From Microbacterium sp. SLBN-154 (GTDB taxonomy: Bacteria > Actinomycetota > Actinomycetes > Actinomycetales > Microbacteriaceae), in the NCBI RefSeq assembly GCF_006715565.1, contig NZ_VFNL01000001.1:1116001-1180000 (forward strand): 64,000 nt of DNA. Reading direction: 5' to 3'. Made by a program: the position numbers and the translations under genes. A model generated the notes under the pieces. That model was not told where the DNA came from. It saw only the letters and a program-made list of their open reading frames with translations, and searched no databases. Each line of letters opens with the position of its first letter. The first letter of the stretch is position 1. Of the stretch, positions 1 through 7,896 are shown piece by piece.

Positions 1-435
1 GCGCGCCTTGACCCACAGCCCGATGTCGTGGACGGCGCGGGCGGCGCGGTCGGGGCTCTCCGCAGCATCCAGATCATCGAAGGTGTCGTGGAACCCTTCG
101 GGCAACGCGGCCTGCGGTGTCGCGACGGGACGGAACTCCATCGTCCAGTCGCCGAACTGACGCTCGTCGATCGGCTCGTCGAGCACGATGCGGATGTCGC
201 CGTGCCGCGGATCTGCCGTGATCGTCGCCACCAGGCTCTGGACCGAGTCGCGCGGACCCTCGAGCACCTGCACGAACTGGCCGTCACGGTAGAGCAGAAC
301 GCCGGTCACGCCCGACTGGGCGTTGTTCTCGCGGCTCTCGGTGAGGATGTCGCGCAGGGTGTCGTCGCCGACATCCGCTGTGGCCCTGCTGACGTAGACG
401 ACCGACACGAGCTCATCGCCGCTGGTGATGCTCAT
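1..435 (-). CDS. BLUF-domain blue-light photoreceptor (C-terminus cut by window edge)
   Basis: A flavin-binding blue-light sensor. The start ATG is at 435-433 and 145 codons are visible before the window ends. The three BLUF positions are present with the correct spacing: Tyr14 (in VVYVS), Asn38 (in RENNA, 24 residues on) and Gln56 (in GQFVQVLEG, 42 residues on), matching the Tyr21/Asn45/Gln63 triad of AppA. A conserved DWTMEF segment supplies the Trp/Met region. About 40 residues follow the domain core and the chain continues out of the window, so an output domain cannot be excluded. The ATG overlaps the stop of the small upstream gene (ATGA), so the two are translationally coupled. Family assignment is strong; the partner of the light signal is unknown. 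Confidence 0.9.
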   Translation of the reverse strand, partial: MSITSGDELVSVVYVSRATADVGDDTLRDILTESRENNAQSGVTGVLLYRDGQFVQVLEGPRDSVQSLVATITADPRHGDIRIVLDEPIDERQFGDWTMEFRPVATPQAALPEGFHDTFDDLDAAESPDRAARAVHDIGLWVKAR

Positions 436-692
436 GCCGTCGCCTCCTGGTCGTGATGGGCGAGGAGCGCGTCCATCGCCGCGCGGCGGTCGGGCGCCGC
501 GCCGACCAGGCGGGAGCGGCCGTTGAAGACGCGATAGGTGCCGTCGGCCTCGCGGTCGAGATAGCCGAGGAAGACGCCGTCGCGGTTGGCGACGTAGAAG
601 CCGTCTTCGACACGCGACCACAGGACGCCGTAGGAGAGGGGTGCGGAACGACCTTCATCGGTCGTCGGATCGGGGGCCAGTGATGAAGCCAT
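432..692 (-). CDS. 86-aa protein coupled to the BLUF gene, unknown function
   Basis: An 86-residue acidic cytoplasmic protein. I chose the ATG at 692-690 ([11 protein letters not shown]), after which the sequence looks protein-like; the upstream in-frame extension is Arg/Pro-rich and not convincing. The core [19 protein letters not shown] and [20 protein letters not shown] suggests a small antiparallel beta fold, followed by an Ala-rich helix. There is no signal peptide or membrane segment. Its TGA overlaps the ATG of the BLUF gene by 4 nt, so it is the first gene of a two-gene unit and may be a partner or target of the light sensor (inference). I do not recognise the family. Confidence 0.7.
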   Translation of the reverse strand: MASSLAPDPTTDEGRSAPLSYGVLWSRVEDGFYVANRDGVFLGYLDREADGTYRVFNGRSRLVGAAPDRRAAMDALLAHHDQEATA

Positions 693-814
693 TGCTTCAG
701 TCTGCGTTCCTCGGCGGCGGCCGGGGAGGAGGTTGCGCCGGCGCGCAGAATATGTCAGCGGGTGGGGGTGTGCGCTGGGGTGGGGTGCGGCGAAGGCGCG
801 TTGCCCCACGATGC

Positions 815-826
815 GTTACATGTAAC
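815..826. promoter_or_regulatory. Palindromic operator upstream of toxin-antitoxin operon
   Basis: The 12-bp perfect palindrome GTTACATGTAAC ends 9 bp before the antitoxin ATG. It is AT-rich in a GC-rich context. Autoregulation through such a site is typical of MazE/MazF-type operons, so it is a likely operator for the antitoxin or the complex. Confidence 0.6.
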
Positions 827-835
827 ACTGGAGGC

Positions 836-1042
836 ATGTCCGTGAGAGAGCGGGTGAGCGAACATCGGCGCCGTATGCGGGAGCGCGGATTTCGTCCCGT
901 GCAGGTGTGGGTTCCCGATGTGCGCACGCCTTCTTTCGCGGCAGAGGCGGCACGGCAGGCGGCTCTCGTCGCTCACGCCGATCGCACATCCGACGACCAA
1001 GCGTTCATAGAGGCGGTTGCGGCGCCCTGGGACGACGAGTGA
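836..1042 (+). CDS. MazE-family antitoxin (DUF3018-like)
   Basis: A 68-residue antitoxin. The start ATG at 836 is chosen because homologues begin at this [18 protein letters not shown] segment and because GGAGG lies just upstream. The pattern [15 protein letters not shown] is characteristic of the actinobacterial DUF3018/MazE group: a short basic N-terminal DNA-binding part, then an Ala-rich helix and an acidic tail (AVAAPWDDE) expected to wrap the toxin. Its TGA overlaps the GTG start of the downstream gene by 4 nt (GTGA), the usual coupled arrangement. Regulation is probably by the palindrome at 815-826. Confidence 0.85.
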   Translation: MSVRERVSEHRRRMRERGFRPVQVWVPDVRTPSFAAEAARQAALVAHADRTSDDQAFIEAVAAPWDDE

Positions 1043-1365
1043 TTCGTGGAGAACTCTGGACCGTCGCCGGCGGTGTCTATGCATCAAAGCCCAGACCAGC
1101 GTTGATCCTTCAGGACGACGCGTACGCGGCGACGGATTCCGTCACGGTTCTTCCCTTGACGAGTCAGTTGGTTGACGCCCCACTGTTGCGCATCCGCATC
1201 TCTGCGGGCGGACTGTCCGGTCTCGACCGCGACAGCGACGTGATGGTGGATAAGCCGACCACGGTCCGGCGAGCCAGCGTCGTGACCCGAGTCGGGCGCG
1301 TGACATCGGAGCAACTCGCTGACGTTGAGCGCAGCGTGATGGCATTCCTGGGGCTCGCGCGGTAA
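1039..1365 (+). CDS. MazF/PemK-family endoribonuclease toxin
   Basis: A 108-residue MazF-type toxin, expected to cleave mRNA at short sequence motifs. It starts at GTG 1039 inside the antitoxin stop (GTGA overlap). The N-terminal [10 protein letters not shown], the loop with [11 protein letters not shown] (the conserved Arg of the active region), SVTVLPLT and the later [14 protein letters not shown] are all family hallmarks. The length of about 110 residues is normal and there is no sign of truncation. The pair looks intact and functional by sequence; target specificity cannot be read from this. Confidence 0.9.
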   Translation: MIRGELWTVAGGVYASKPRPALILQDDAYAATDSVTVLPLTSQLVDAPLLRIRISAGGLSGLDRDSDVMVDKPTTVRRASVVTRVGRVTSEQLADVERSVMAFLGLAR

Positions 1366-1574
1366 GACCGTCGAAGGCGCGCCGCCCTCGCCGGCGCCCG
1401 CGTAGACCTGGGGTGGCTCCCGTGATCAGGAGCGTGCGGCGGCGCGACAGGGCGGCAGGGGGCGGGCGGCGGCAGGCAGCACGCAGCGGCACGGCGCCGC
1501 GGCGGGCGGCGCGCGAGCGGAGCGGCGGGACGTTGGACCCGCCCGCGGCGCGCGAGCGCGACGACCGTGGGCGT

Positions 1575-2915
1575 ATGACCGATACGCAGCCTGTTCCCCG
1601 CGCGCGAACGACGTGGCGACGCGTCGCGCGGCCGCTTCTCGCGGTGACGGTGACGACCGTCATCCTGCTCCTCGGCACCGGCGGTGCCGCCCTGGGCACG
1701 CCGGCGACGATCGCAGTCGCGCCCCCGAACGACGGAGAGGGGCCCCAGTTCTACTCCGGCGTCGCCGTGGATGTCTCGGGCACCGTCGACGGTGACGTCT
1801 ACGCCGCCGGCCAGAGCGTCACCGTCAGCGGCGACGTCACCGGAGACATCATCGCCGCCGCGCAGACCATCACGATCACCGGCACGGTGGACGGCAACGT
1901 CCGGCTCGCGGGGCAGGCGGTCACGATCAGCGGTGAGGTGATGCGAAGCGCCACCGTGTTCGCCCAATCATTGCGCGTCGACGAGGGCGCGCTCATCGAC
2001 GCCGACGTCGTCGGGGCGACGGGGGCAACGAGTGTCTCCGGCGACGTCGGTCGAGATGTGTACCTCAGCACCGAGCGGCTGCGGGTCGACGGATCGATCG
2101 GCGGCGACCTCACGTATGTCAGCGGAGACGAGGCGCGGATCGCCGACGGCGCGGTGGCGGGGTCGATCGAGCGGATCGAACCGCCCGAGACGCCGCGCAT
2201 GGAGGTCTCGCCGTGGGCGGTGTTCGCCGGGTGGCTGCTCGGCGCGCTCTTCGCGCTGGTGTCGCTGAGCCTCATCACCCTCGCGGCAGGGCTGCTCATT
2301 CCGCGGTGGCTCGACCGCGTGACCGATCACCTCATGCCGTCGCCGTGGAAGGCGCTGCTGGTCGGATTCATCGGCGCGATCGCCGTGCCGCCGGCGCTGC
2401 TCGTGCTCGCCGTGACCGTGGTCGGCTTCCCTCTTGCGCTTGCCGGGCTGCTGGTGTGGACCCTGATGGTGCTGGCGACCTTCATCTACAGCGCGCACTA
2501 CCTCGGGCGTCTCATCTTCCGCGACCGGGTGCCGCCGGTCGTGTCGGCGCTCGCCGGCGGTGTGCTCCTCATCATCGGCCTGCAGATCCCGTGGCTGAAC
2601 ATCCTGGTGTGGGTGGCGATGGTGCTGTTCGGACTCGGAGCCCAACTGCTCGAGGTGCACCGGCAGCGGCCGTGGCACGTGGAGCGACGGGCACGGGATG
2701 CCGCGGGGGCGCTGTCGGTGCCGGGCGCGGCGGTGAGCGGATCGCCGTCAGCTGCGCCGGCCGTGCCGCCTGCGGTCGCGCCGCCGGCGTCCGCGTCGGC
2801 CTCCGCGCAGACCGCTCCGCCGGCGTCCGCGCAGCCCGCGCCGCAGCCCTCCGCGCCGGCCATGCCGCCGGCGCCGACACCCCCACGGCCACCGGATCCG
2901 ACGGTCGGGCCGTGA
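1575..2915 (+). CDS. Membrane protein with bactofilin-like polymer-forming repeats
   Basis: A 446-residue protein with an N-terminal signal or anchor (about 22-42), then a long run of beta-helix-like repeats of the type VSGTVDGDVYAAGQSVTV, VSGDVTGDIIAAA and ITGTVDGNVRLAG (about 60-200), typical of polymer-forming or bactofilin-like domains. Four or five hydrophobic segments follow (about 213-375) and a Pro/Ala-rich tail of low complexity ends the chain. The start ATG 1575 is the first that leaves a proper signal sequence. Its TGA overlaps the GTG of the alkyl sulfatase gene (GTGA), so the two are co-translated. Its role may be envelope scaffolding; no enzyme motif is visible. Confidence 0.8.
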   Translation: MTDTQPVPRARTTWRRVARPLLAVTVTTVILLLGTGGAALGTPATIAVAPPNDGEGPQFYSGVAVDVSGTVDGDVYAAGQSVTVSGDVTGDIIAAAQTITITGTVDGNVRLAGQAVTISGEVMRSATVFAQSLRVDEGALIDADVVGATGATSVSGDVGRDVYLSTERLRVDGSIGGDLTYVSGDEARIADGAVAGSIERIEPPETPRMEVSPWAVFAGWLLGALFALVSLSLITLAAGLLIPRWLDRVTDHLMPSPWKALLVGFIGAIAVPPALLVLAVTVVGFPLALAGLLVWTLMVLATFIYSAHYLGRLIFRDRVPPVVSALAGGVLLIIGLQIPWLNILVWVAMVLFGLGAQLLEVHRQRPWHVERRARDAAGALSVPGAAVSGSPSAAPAVPPAVAPPASASASAQTAPPASAQPAPQPSAPAMPPAPTPPRPPDPTVGP

Positions 2916-4741
2916 TCGAGCGAGACGCACCCCCCGCCGACGGGCAGGACGCCGCCGACGCCGATCGCGGGTTGCTCGCGGAACTCGTTCCCGGTGAGGT
3001 GCGCAACGCGGCGGGCGCGGTGGTGTGGGATGCCGACGCGTACGCGTTTCTCGATGGCGAGGCGCCGGACACGGTGCATCCGAGTCTCTGGCGGCAATCT
3101 CAGCTCGTCGCCCGCCAGGGGCTCTTCGAGGTCGTCGACGGGATCTTCCAGGTGCGCGGGCTCGACCTGTCGAACATCACCTTCGTAGAGGGCGAGCGCG
3201 GGGTGATCGTCATCGATCCGCTCATCTCGACCGAGACCGCCGCAGCCGCCCTCGGGCTGTATCGCTCGGTGCGCGGCGACCGGCCGGTCACTGCGGTGAT
3301 CTACACGCACAGCCACGTCGACCACTTCGGCGGGGTGAAGGGCGTCACCACGCAGGCGGCCGTCGACGCGGGCGAGGTGCGGGTGCTCGCGCCCGACGGA
3401 TTCCTCGAGCACGCGATCTCGGAGAACCTCTCCGCCGGCACGGCGATGACCCGCCGCGCGGCGTACATGTACGGCGCCGTGCTCGAGAAAGGACCGCGCG
3501 GAAGCGTCGGCGCGGGGCTCGGGCAGACGACCTCGACCGGCACGGTGACGCTCATCCCGCCCACCGACCTCGTGACCCGGACCGGAGAGGAGCGCACGAT
3601 CGACGGGGTGAGGATGGTGTTCCAGCTCGCACCCGGTTCGGAAGCGCCCGCCGAGATGCACCTCTTCTTTCCCGACTCCCGGGCGCTCTGCATCGCCGAG
3701 AACGCTACGCACACCCTGCACAACGTGCTTACGATCCGCGGGGCGCTCGTGCGCGACGCGCGCGCGTGGGCCGGGTATCTCACCGAGGCGATCGCGCTCT
3801 TCGGCGACGGGCTCGAGGTGGTGTTCGCCTCGCACCACTGGCCGACTTGGGGGCGCGAGCGCGCTCTGCAGTATCTCGGCGAGCAGCGCGACCTGTACGC
3901 CTATCTGCACGACCAGACCCTCCGCCTACTGAACCGCGGGCTCACGGGAATCGAGATCGCCGAGCAGCTCCGCCTCCCGCCGGCGCTCGAGCGCGCCTGG
4001 CATGCCCGCGGGTACTACGGCTCGGTGAGCCACAACGTCAAAGCGATCTACCAGCGGTACATGGGCTGGTACGACGGCAATCCGGCGCGGCTGTGGCGGC
4101 ATCCGCCCGGGGCCGAGGCCGAGCGGTACGTCGACGCGATGGGCGGGGTCGACGCGGTCGTCGACCGGGCGCGCAGCGCCGCCGCGGAGGGCGACCTGCG
4201 GTGGGCCGCGCAGCTGCTCGATCATGCCGTGTTCGCCGGCCCGGGTCATCCCGATGCCCGTGCCCTTCTTGCGGACGTTCTCGAGCAGCTCGGATTCGGC
4301 AGCGAGAACGGCACGTGGCGCAACGCGTACCTCATGGGCGCGGCCGAGCTGCGGGTGGGGAGCCGAGGGACGCCGGTGTCGATGTCGGCCGATGTGCTCA
4401 GCGCGCTCTCACCGCGGCAGTTCCTCGACGCGCTGGCCGTGCAGATCGACGGGCCCTCCGCGTGGGAGCTCGACCTTGCGATCGGGTGGATCTTCCCCGA
4501 CCACGGCGAGGTGTACCGCGCCACGCTTCGCAACGGCGTCTTCACCGCGGTGCGCGACGGCGAGGGGGAGTGCGCGGTCATGGTCTCGGTGCCGCGCGCG
4601 GCGCTCGGACCGCTGGCGGCGGGGGATGTCGCGGGTGCGCGACGAGCCGGGCTGGGCGTATCGGGCGATGTGGCGCTGCTCGTACAGCTGCTCGGGGTGC
4701 TCGAGCGCGGGGACTCCGACTTCAGCATCGTGGTGCCTTAG
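2912..4741 (+). CDS. SdsA-type alkyl sulfatase (metallo-beta-lactamase fold)
   Basis: A 609-residue linear alkyl sulfatase related to SdsA1 and BDS1, which hydrolyse alkyl sulfate esters such as dodecyl sulfate. The N-terminal catalytic domain carries the two-zinc motif THSHVDHFGG (His133, His135, Asp137, His138) and later ENATHTLHN and SHHWPTWG metal and dimer motifs. The C-terminal third has the dimerisation helices and an SCP2-like domain (about 480-609). There is no signal peptide, so a cytoplasmic enzyme is likely. It starts at GTG 2912 overlapping the previous stop. This enzyme uses zinc, not formylglycine, so it does not depend on the FGE at 11.9 kb. Confidence 0.92.
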   Translation: MIERDAPPADGQDAADADRGLLAELVPGEVRNAAGAVVWDADAYAFLDGEAPDTVHPSLWRQSQLVARQGLFEVVDGIFQVRGLDLSNITFVEGERGVIVIDPLISTETAAAALGLYRSVRGDRPVTAVIYTHSHVDHFGGVKGVTTQAAVDAGEVRVLAPDGFLEHAISENLSAGTAMTRRAAYMYGAVLEKGPRGSVGAGLGQTTSTGTVTLIPPTDLVTRTGEERTIDGVRMVFQLAPGSEAPAEMHLFFPDSRALCIAENATHTLHNVLTIRGALVRDARAWAGYLTEAIALFGDGLEVVFASHHWPTWGRERALQYLGEQRDLYAYLHDQTLRLLNRGLTGIEIAEQLRLPPALERAWHARGYYGSVSHNVKAIYQRYMGWYDGNPARLWRHPPGAEAERYVDAMGGVDAVVDRARSAAAEGDLRWAAQLLDHAVFAGPGHPDARALLADVLEQLGFGSENGTWRNAYLMGAAELRVGSRGTPVSMSADVLSALSPRQFLDALAVQIDGPSAWELDLAIGWIFPDHGEVYRATLRNGVFTAVRDGEGECAVMVSVPRAALGPLAAGDVAGARRAGLGVSGDVALLVQLLGVLERGDSDFSIVVP

Positions 4742-4775
4742 CGCCTCGGGAATGCTCCTCGCCCGGCCCGCGCGA

Positions 4776-4799
4776 TACCGGGGAGGGGTACCCTGGGGG
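4776..4799. promoter_or_regulatory. Possible copper-responsive box upstream of DUF305 gene
   Basis: The sequence around GGGGTACCCTGGGGG resembles the CsoR-like boxes of the copper operon in this window (TACCCCTAGGGGGTA at 23762). It sits about 17 bp before the DUF305 lipoprotein ATG. DUF305 proteins often accompany copper genes, which makes shared control plausible, but this is a resemblance only. Confidence 0.35.
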
Positions 4800-4815
4800 A
4801 AACGAGGAGGATGAC

Positions 4816-5424
4816 ATGAAGACGTCGAACAGGCGATCCGTCGCCGGTATGGCCGCCGCGGTCGCGTTGACTTTCGCACTGACCGGATGTGTCACGGTAT
4901 CGACCGGCGAACAGATGGGAGAGCACGGCGGGCACGATTCTTCGAGCGAGGAAGCCGCGCCGATGAGCGCCGACGCGCGGTTCGCGATGATGATGATCCC
5001 CCACCACGAGCAGGCGGTGGAGATGAGCGACATGCTCCTGGCGAAGGATGACATCGACGAGCGCGTCACCTCGCTGGCCGAGCGCATCAAGGCTGCGCAG
5101 GGTCCGGAGATCGAGCAGATGCAGGAGTGGCTCGACGCCGAGGGCATCGGCATGGGCGACATGGATGACATGGGCATGGACGGCATGGGGCACTCGGGGA
5201 TGATGTCCGAGGGTGACATGCAGGCTCTCGACGCGGCGGAGGGCGAGGATGCCGCGCGTCTCTTTCTCGAGCAGATGATCAGGCACCACGAGGGCGCGAT
5301 CGAGATGTCGGAAGACCTGATCGAAGACGGCGAGGATGCCGAGATGCGGGCGCTCGCCGAGTCGATCGTCGAGAGCCAGACCGCCGAGATCGCCGAGATG
5401 CAGGCGCTGCTGCAGGAGATCTGA
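4816..5424 (+). CDS. DUF305 family lipoprotein, probable metal handling
   Basis: A 202-residue secreted lipoprotein. The signal peptide ends in the lipobox LTGC (Cys about 25). Two DUF305 repeats follow, each with a double His: MMMIPHHEQAVEM and EQMIRHHEGAIEM. Between them is a Met/Asp/Gly-rich linker (MGDMDDMGMDGMGHSGMM), reminiscent of Met-rich copper-binding segments. GAGGAGG precedes the ATG 4816 by 5 nt. The family is common near copper and heavy-metal genes in actinobacteria and is a ferritin-like helical bundle; a copper-binding role is inference. The upstream box at 4776-4799 may link it to the CsoR regulon. Confidence 0.85.
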   Translation: MKTSNRRSVAGMAAAVALTFALTGCVTVSTGEQMGEHGGHDSSSEEAAPMSADARFAMMMIPHHEQAVEMSDMLLAKDDIDERVTSLAERIKAAQGPEIEQMQEWLDAEGIGMGDMDDMGMDGMGHSGMMSEGDMQALDAAEGEDAARLFLEQMIRHHEGAIEMSEDLIEDGEDAEMRALAESIVESQTAEIAEMQALLQEI

Positions 5425-5458
5425 GGTCTGTGCGGCGGATGCCGCGTCAGATCAGACC
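5425..5458. terminator. Stem-loop between convergent genes
   Basis: Nested inverted repeats GGTCTG/CAGACC and GCGGC/GCCGC lie between the convergent DUF305 and PucR-like genes and overlap the last codons of the latter. This could act as a bidirectional terminator. There is no U-tract, so confidence is low. Confidence 0.35.
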
Positions 5459-6615
5459 GGGTCGCCTGCCGCCGCGGCAGGCGCCTCGGCCTGGTCGCCG
5501 GCCGTCTCGAGCAGGGTAAGCGCAATCAGCCCGAGCCGCGCGTCGAACACGTCTTGCGGATTGGTGAGATCCAGTCCCAGCCGCTCCTCGACGCGGGCGA
5601 GGCGCGAGGCCACGCTGCTGTGATGCATGTGGAGTGCCGAGCCGGCCAGGCGGAGCGACCCGTGAGCCAAGTACATCTCGAGCACGGCCAGGTCGATCCG
5701 CCCGTTCTCGGTGGTGGAGAAGTCCCGCAGCGCGCAGACGCGGGGATCGCGCTGCCAGACCGCGGCATCCACCGTCGACAGGGCCGAGAGCGCTCCGAGC
5801 TGCTCCGCGTCGATCACCGCGGCATCCAGCCGATTCGGTGAACTGAAGCGCAGGGCGAGGCGGGCCTGCGCCCAGCTGCGATGCGCGTCGAAGGCCCCGA
5901 TCGCTCCGCCGACTCCCACGCGCACCGGCGCAGGCGCGGCCGCCAGCGAGGAACGCAGCGAAGTGAGGAAGTCCTCGCGCGCAGCTCCCGGGTCGGTCGC
6001 GGCGAGAGGAACGATCGCCGCAGACATACCGCCGAGCATCGCGCCGCGCGCGCTGTGGCTGCGCCGCAGCATCCCCAGGATTCCCGAGCCCACCTCGCCG
6101 GCGCTCTCGACCGAACCGGCCGGCGCGATCGCCACGACGCACGCCTGGGCGGAAGCAGACAAGCCCAGCCGCCGGAGGGCGAGGCTGCGCTCCTCGAGCG
6201 GCTCTCGGTGCGAGAGTGCGGTCTCCACCAGGGCGGTATCGACGGTGTCGGTGCGCTCGCGCCGGTCGGAGCCGACAGCGCGAACCGCCAGCGCGAAGCG
6301 CTCGAGGATGAGGTCGTCCATCGCCGCGGGCGCGTCCTCCCGCTCGAGCCACACCGTCGTCGAACCCGCACGCTGCTCACGACGGCGGCGTCCGTCGGAC
6401 GACGACGACAGTCGGCGCCCGTCAGGAGCGAAGCGGTGCTCGACCCCGTCTTCGGTGCGCAGGCCCGCCGCCGTCTCGGCCAGGGCCGCCGTGCCGCGCA
6501 CGATCATCTCGGGTGTCGCGCTGCGCAGGGTGAGCGCGTCGAAGTAGGCGATGACCCGCAGCGCCGCCTCGGCGTCGGAATCCATCGCGGACAACTTCAT
6601 CAAGAGGGCCTTCAT
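5452..6615 (-). CDS. PucR/CdaR-type transcriptional regulator
   Basis: A 387-residue regulator with the PucR C-terminal helix-turn-helix: LAVLEMYLAHGSLRLAGSAL followed by HHSSVASRLARVEERLGLDL (about 310-365). The middle (about 190-290) resembles the GGDEF-like CdaR region without catalytic residues, and the N-terminus is a divergent sensor-type segment. A good ribosome binding site (GGAGGAGG) precedes the ATG at 6615. It lies 54 bp downstream of an esterase gene on the same strand and is divergent from the sugar uptake operon at 7.9 kb, so it is a good candidate regulator of these catabolic genes (inference). The ligand is unknown. Confidence 0.8.
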   Translation of the reverse strand: MKALLMKLSAMDSDAEAALRVIAYFDALTLRSATPEMIVRGTAALAETAAGLRTEDGVEHRFAPDGRRLSSSSDGRRRREQRAGSTTVWLEREDAPAAMDDLILERFALAVRAVGSDRRERTDTVDTALVETALSHREPLEERSLALRRLGLSASAQACVVAIAPAGSVESAGEVGSGILGMLRRSHSARGAMLGGMSAAIVPLAATDPGAAREDFLTSLRSSLAAAPAPVRVGVGGAIGAFDAHRSWAQARLALRFSSPNRLDAAVIDAEQLGALSALSTVDAAVWQRDPRVCALRDFSTTENGRIDLAVLEMYLAHGSLRLAGSALHMHHSSVASRLARVEERLGLDLTNPQDVFDARLGLIALTLLETAGDQAEAPAAAAGDPV

Positions 6616-6669
6616 CGTCCTCCTCCGTGTCCATTGTCCTCCCGCCGCGGCCGCACGGTCGTGGTCGGG

Positions 6670-7737
6670 TCACGACCGCCCGCCGCCACTCAGGGCGCGG
6701 CGGAGCACGGCCACCTCCTCGTCCAGTTCCCGACGCGACACCTCCGCGTGCGCGAGAGCGGATGACCCGTGGAACGTGCCAGGGAAGAGGTGAAGTTCCA
6801 CGGGGACCTCGTCGGCGAGCAGTTTGCCGGCGAAGGCCAACCCTTCATCGCGAAGCGGGTCGAATTCCATCAGCGCCAGGTAGGTAGGCGGGAGGCCTCG
6901 CAGGTTCTCCGCGCGCGCCGGTGCCGCGTCTGCCGGAACCTCATCCGAGCCCGGGGTGATGTCGCCGAGATAGAGGCGCCAGCTGATCTCGGCGTCGCGC
7001 GCGGTGAACCCCGGTGTGTCGACGAACTTCGCCATGCTGGCGCTGGACCGGCGGTCATCCAGCTCGGGCGAATTCAGGAACAGCAGGCGAGGGGCGATCC
7101 CGCCCCGGTCGCGGGCTCGCAGCGCGACCGCGATGGCGAGCGCGCCTCCGGCGCTCGTTCCATGGATCGCCAGGCGCGCGGGGTCGACATTCAGTCCACT
7201 TCCGGGGGCGGAGAGCCACTGCCCACTCCCGGGGGCGGAAAGCCACTGCCAGGCGGCATCGCAATCATCGACCGCCGCCGGATAGGGATGCTCGGGCGCA
7301 AGCCGGTACTCGACCGCGACCACCAGCGCCCCCACCTCCCGGCAGAGGTCGATGGCCTGACCGCGGACGGAGGCGGTGGACCCGCCCACGAACGCCCCGC
7401 TGTGGATGAGCAGGATGCCGGGCAATGCCTCGCCCGCTTCCGCCGGGGCGAACACCGTCGCCGAGATCGCGCCGGCCGGGCCGGGGAGCTCGAGGGTGGA
7501 CTCCGTCACATCGGTGGGGAGGGCGGGGGATGACTGGACGGAGATGCGATGCCACGTCTTGCGGAAGGCGTCGACGTCGTTGAGGGTGGCGTCGGCGAGC
7601 AGAACCGCACCGGCCCCGATCTCCTCATCCATGGCGTAGCGGCTCCAGGCCGGCGCGGCCGCCGGCGAAGGCGCCTCCTGCGCGGCGGACTCCTGCGGTG
7701 GGGCGACGTCATCGTCGGAGGTCATATCGACAAGCAT
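6670..7737 (-). CDS. HSL-family alpha/beta hydrolase (esterase) with internal tandem duplication
   Basis: A hormone-sensitive-lipase-type carboxylesterase of up to 355 residues. The nucleophile elbow is GTSAGG, the acid is in FDPLRDEG and the catalytic His in GTFHGS. The oxyanion motif, normally HGGG, reads HSGAFVGG, which may alter activity. A 9-residue unit QWLSAPGSG is present twice in a row, encoded at about 7196-7249 by a 27-bp tandem duplication. An alternative start at 7725 (MTSDDD) is possible; neither has a clear ribosome binding site. It is divergent from the sugar-binding protein gene and paralogous to the esterase at 10.9 kb, which retains the intact HGGG. Confidence 0.85.
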   Translation of the reverse strand: MLVDMTSDDDVAPPQESAAQEAPSPAAAPAWSRYAMDEEIGAGAVLLADATLNDVDAFRKTWHRISVQSSPALPTDVTESTLELPGPAGAISATVFAPAEAGEALPGILLIHSGAFVGGSTASVRGQAIDLCREVGALVVAVEYRLAPEHPYPAAVDDCDAAWQWLSAPGSGQWLSAPGSGLNVDPARLAIHGTSAGGALAIAVALRARDRGGIAPRLLFLNSPELDDRRSSASMAKFVDTPGFTARDAEISWRLYLGDITPGSDEVPADAAPARAENLRGLPPTYLALMEFDPLRDEGLAFAGKLLADEVPVELHLFPGTFHGSSALAHAEVSRRELDEEVAVLRRALSGGGRS

Positions 7738-7896
7738 GCCGCGTCGTCGCCCGCAGCGGCCGTGCAGGCCGTCGGGAGAATGGGGAGAGATGCCCGACGG
7801 GCGGCGGATGCGCCCGGCGCTCGCTCCTTGTCATGCTGACACCACCGACCGGCGGCACCCGCGCCGGACGATCCCTTTCACCGATGGAGGTGCGCG

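Noticed and set aside
3025..5424. An 800-codon reading frame overlapping the alkyl sulfatase and joining the DUF305 gene
   Set aside because: The first part is an Arg-rich out-of-frame shadow of the sulfatase; only the DUF305 part from 4816 is real.
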